Of a stretch of DNA of 14,027 nucleotides, positions 13,602 through 14,027 are shown in pieces. A program made the position numbers and the translations under genes. The stretch's first letter is position 1. Each line of letters starts with the position of its first letter. The stretch comes from Sphingomonadales bacterium (GTDB lineage Bacteria; Pseudomonadota; Alphaproteobacteria; Sphingomonadales; Sphingomonadaceae): positions 1-14,027 of the forward strand of contig JAAFIT010000016.1 of the NCBI GenBank assembly GCA_013298745.1. Reading direction: 5' to 3'. The notes under the pieces were generated by a model. That model was given only the letters and a program-made list of their open reading frames with translations. It was not told the origin of the DNA and did not search any database.

Positions 13602-14027
13602 CTATTTCTCGCTCAACCGCCTTGCATAAAGCCCCATGCGGTTCCTCACGGGTGTTTCATCCCCTGTATTGGCCGGCAGCCCCAGTAGCGGCAGCGTTTC
13701 GCGGGCGGCGACGCTCCCGGCGGCAGGATCGGCGGCAATGGCGGTGAGGATGGCGGCGCGTTGCTCGGCGGGCAGTCGCGCCTTCAGTTCGGCCGCGACC
13801 AGCAGCGGCAGGTGGGATTGCAGTGGTTCGGTGTCGTAGAGATCGGGCACGGCGGCGATCAGCAGCAGGTTGCGCGCGCGCTGGGTCACGTCCGGTTCGG
13901 CTGCGGCCGGCCATTTTGCGATCTGCCGCTTGATGCGGGCAAGCGCGCTGGTGGTTGCGGCATCGGGCGGCGTCGTCGCGATGGGCGCGATTGGCCCGGT
14001 CGGTGCGGCGGCAATCGCGAGATCGGC
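13602..14027 (-). CDS. unrecognised protein, C-terminal part (5' end outside window)
   Basis: The frame is open from the right edge to the TAG at 13602-13604 and gives at least 141 residues. A GTG codon at 13889 is an internal candidate start, but the frame continues upstream without a stop, so the gene probably begins outside the window. The first 30 or so visible residues are rich in Ala, Pro and Thr (API ATTPPDAATT-like), resembling a linker. They are followed by a charged, helix-rich region (ARIKRQIAKW, then RNLLLIAAVPDLYDTEPLQS and AELKARLPAEQRAAILTAIA). No signal peptide, membrane segment or known catalytic motif is visible in this part. It lies upstream of the deacylase gene on the same strand, 143 nt away, and could be cotranscribed with it. 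I do not assign a function. Confidence 0.7.
   Translation of the reverse strand, partial: ADLAIAAAPTGPIAPIATTPPDAATTSALARIKRQIAKWPAAAEPDVTQRARNLLLIAAVPDLYDTEPLQSHLPLLVAAELKARLPAEQRAAILTAIAADPAAGSVAARETLPLLGLPANTGDETPVRNRMGLYARRLSEK

Overview
The window is GC-rich, densely coded DNA of an alphaproteobacterium. Protein style suggests the order Sphingomonadales: the TonB-dependent receptor has an EQIVVTGTRI N-terminal motif, and acylase and amidohydrolase genes sit beside it. The order-level assignment is inferred from family resemblance, not from a marker search. No tRNA, rRNA, CRISPR array, insertion sequence or phage gene was seen.

Positions 1-6306 form a plus-strand run. It opens with the 3' end of polA (polymerase domain only; the rest lies outside the window). 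An AI-2E/PerM-family membrane protein follows after 22 nt. Nine nt later comes an AmpG-like muropeptide permease, then a cytoplasmic serine hydrolase of the class C beta-lactamase fold whose start overlaps the permease stop (ATGA). After 40 nt comes a secreted PBP4/DacB-type D,D-carboxypeptidase/endopeptidase. The last three genes look like a small peptidoglycan turnover and recycling group.

Positions 6308-13458 hold three larger genes. A Tat-exported penicillin acylase-family Ntn hydrolase on the minus strand converges on dacB with one base between their stops. Divergent from it is a 956-residue TonB-dependent receptor with its own likely promoter and a strong intrinsic terminator. Convergent with the receptor is a secreted N-acyl-D-amino-acid deacylase-type amidohydrolase. 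Together these could take up an amide-linked, perhaps D-amino-acid-containing compound through the outer membrane and cleave it in the periplasm; the substrate is not readable from sequence. From 13602 to the right edge is the C-terminal part of an unrecognised minus-strand protein.

I found no feature that clearly marks a previously undescribed system. The best leads are (a) the AmpG gene translationally coupled to an unsecreted beta-lactamase-fold hydrolase that may be a serine-type muropeptide amidase, (b) the receptor/acylase/deacylase cluster, and (c) active-site variations in the acylase (His at B23) and the deacylase (Asp in place of the bridging Cys).
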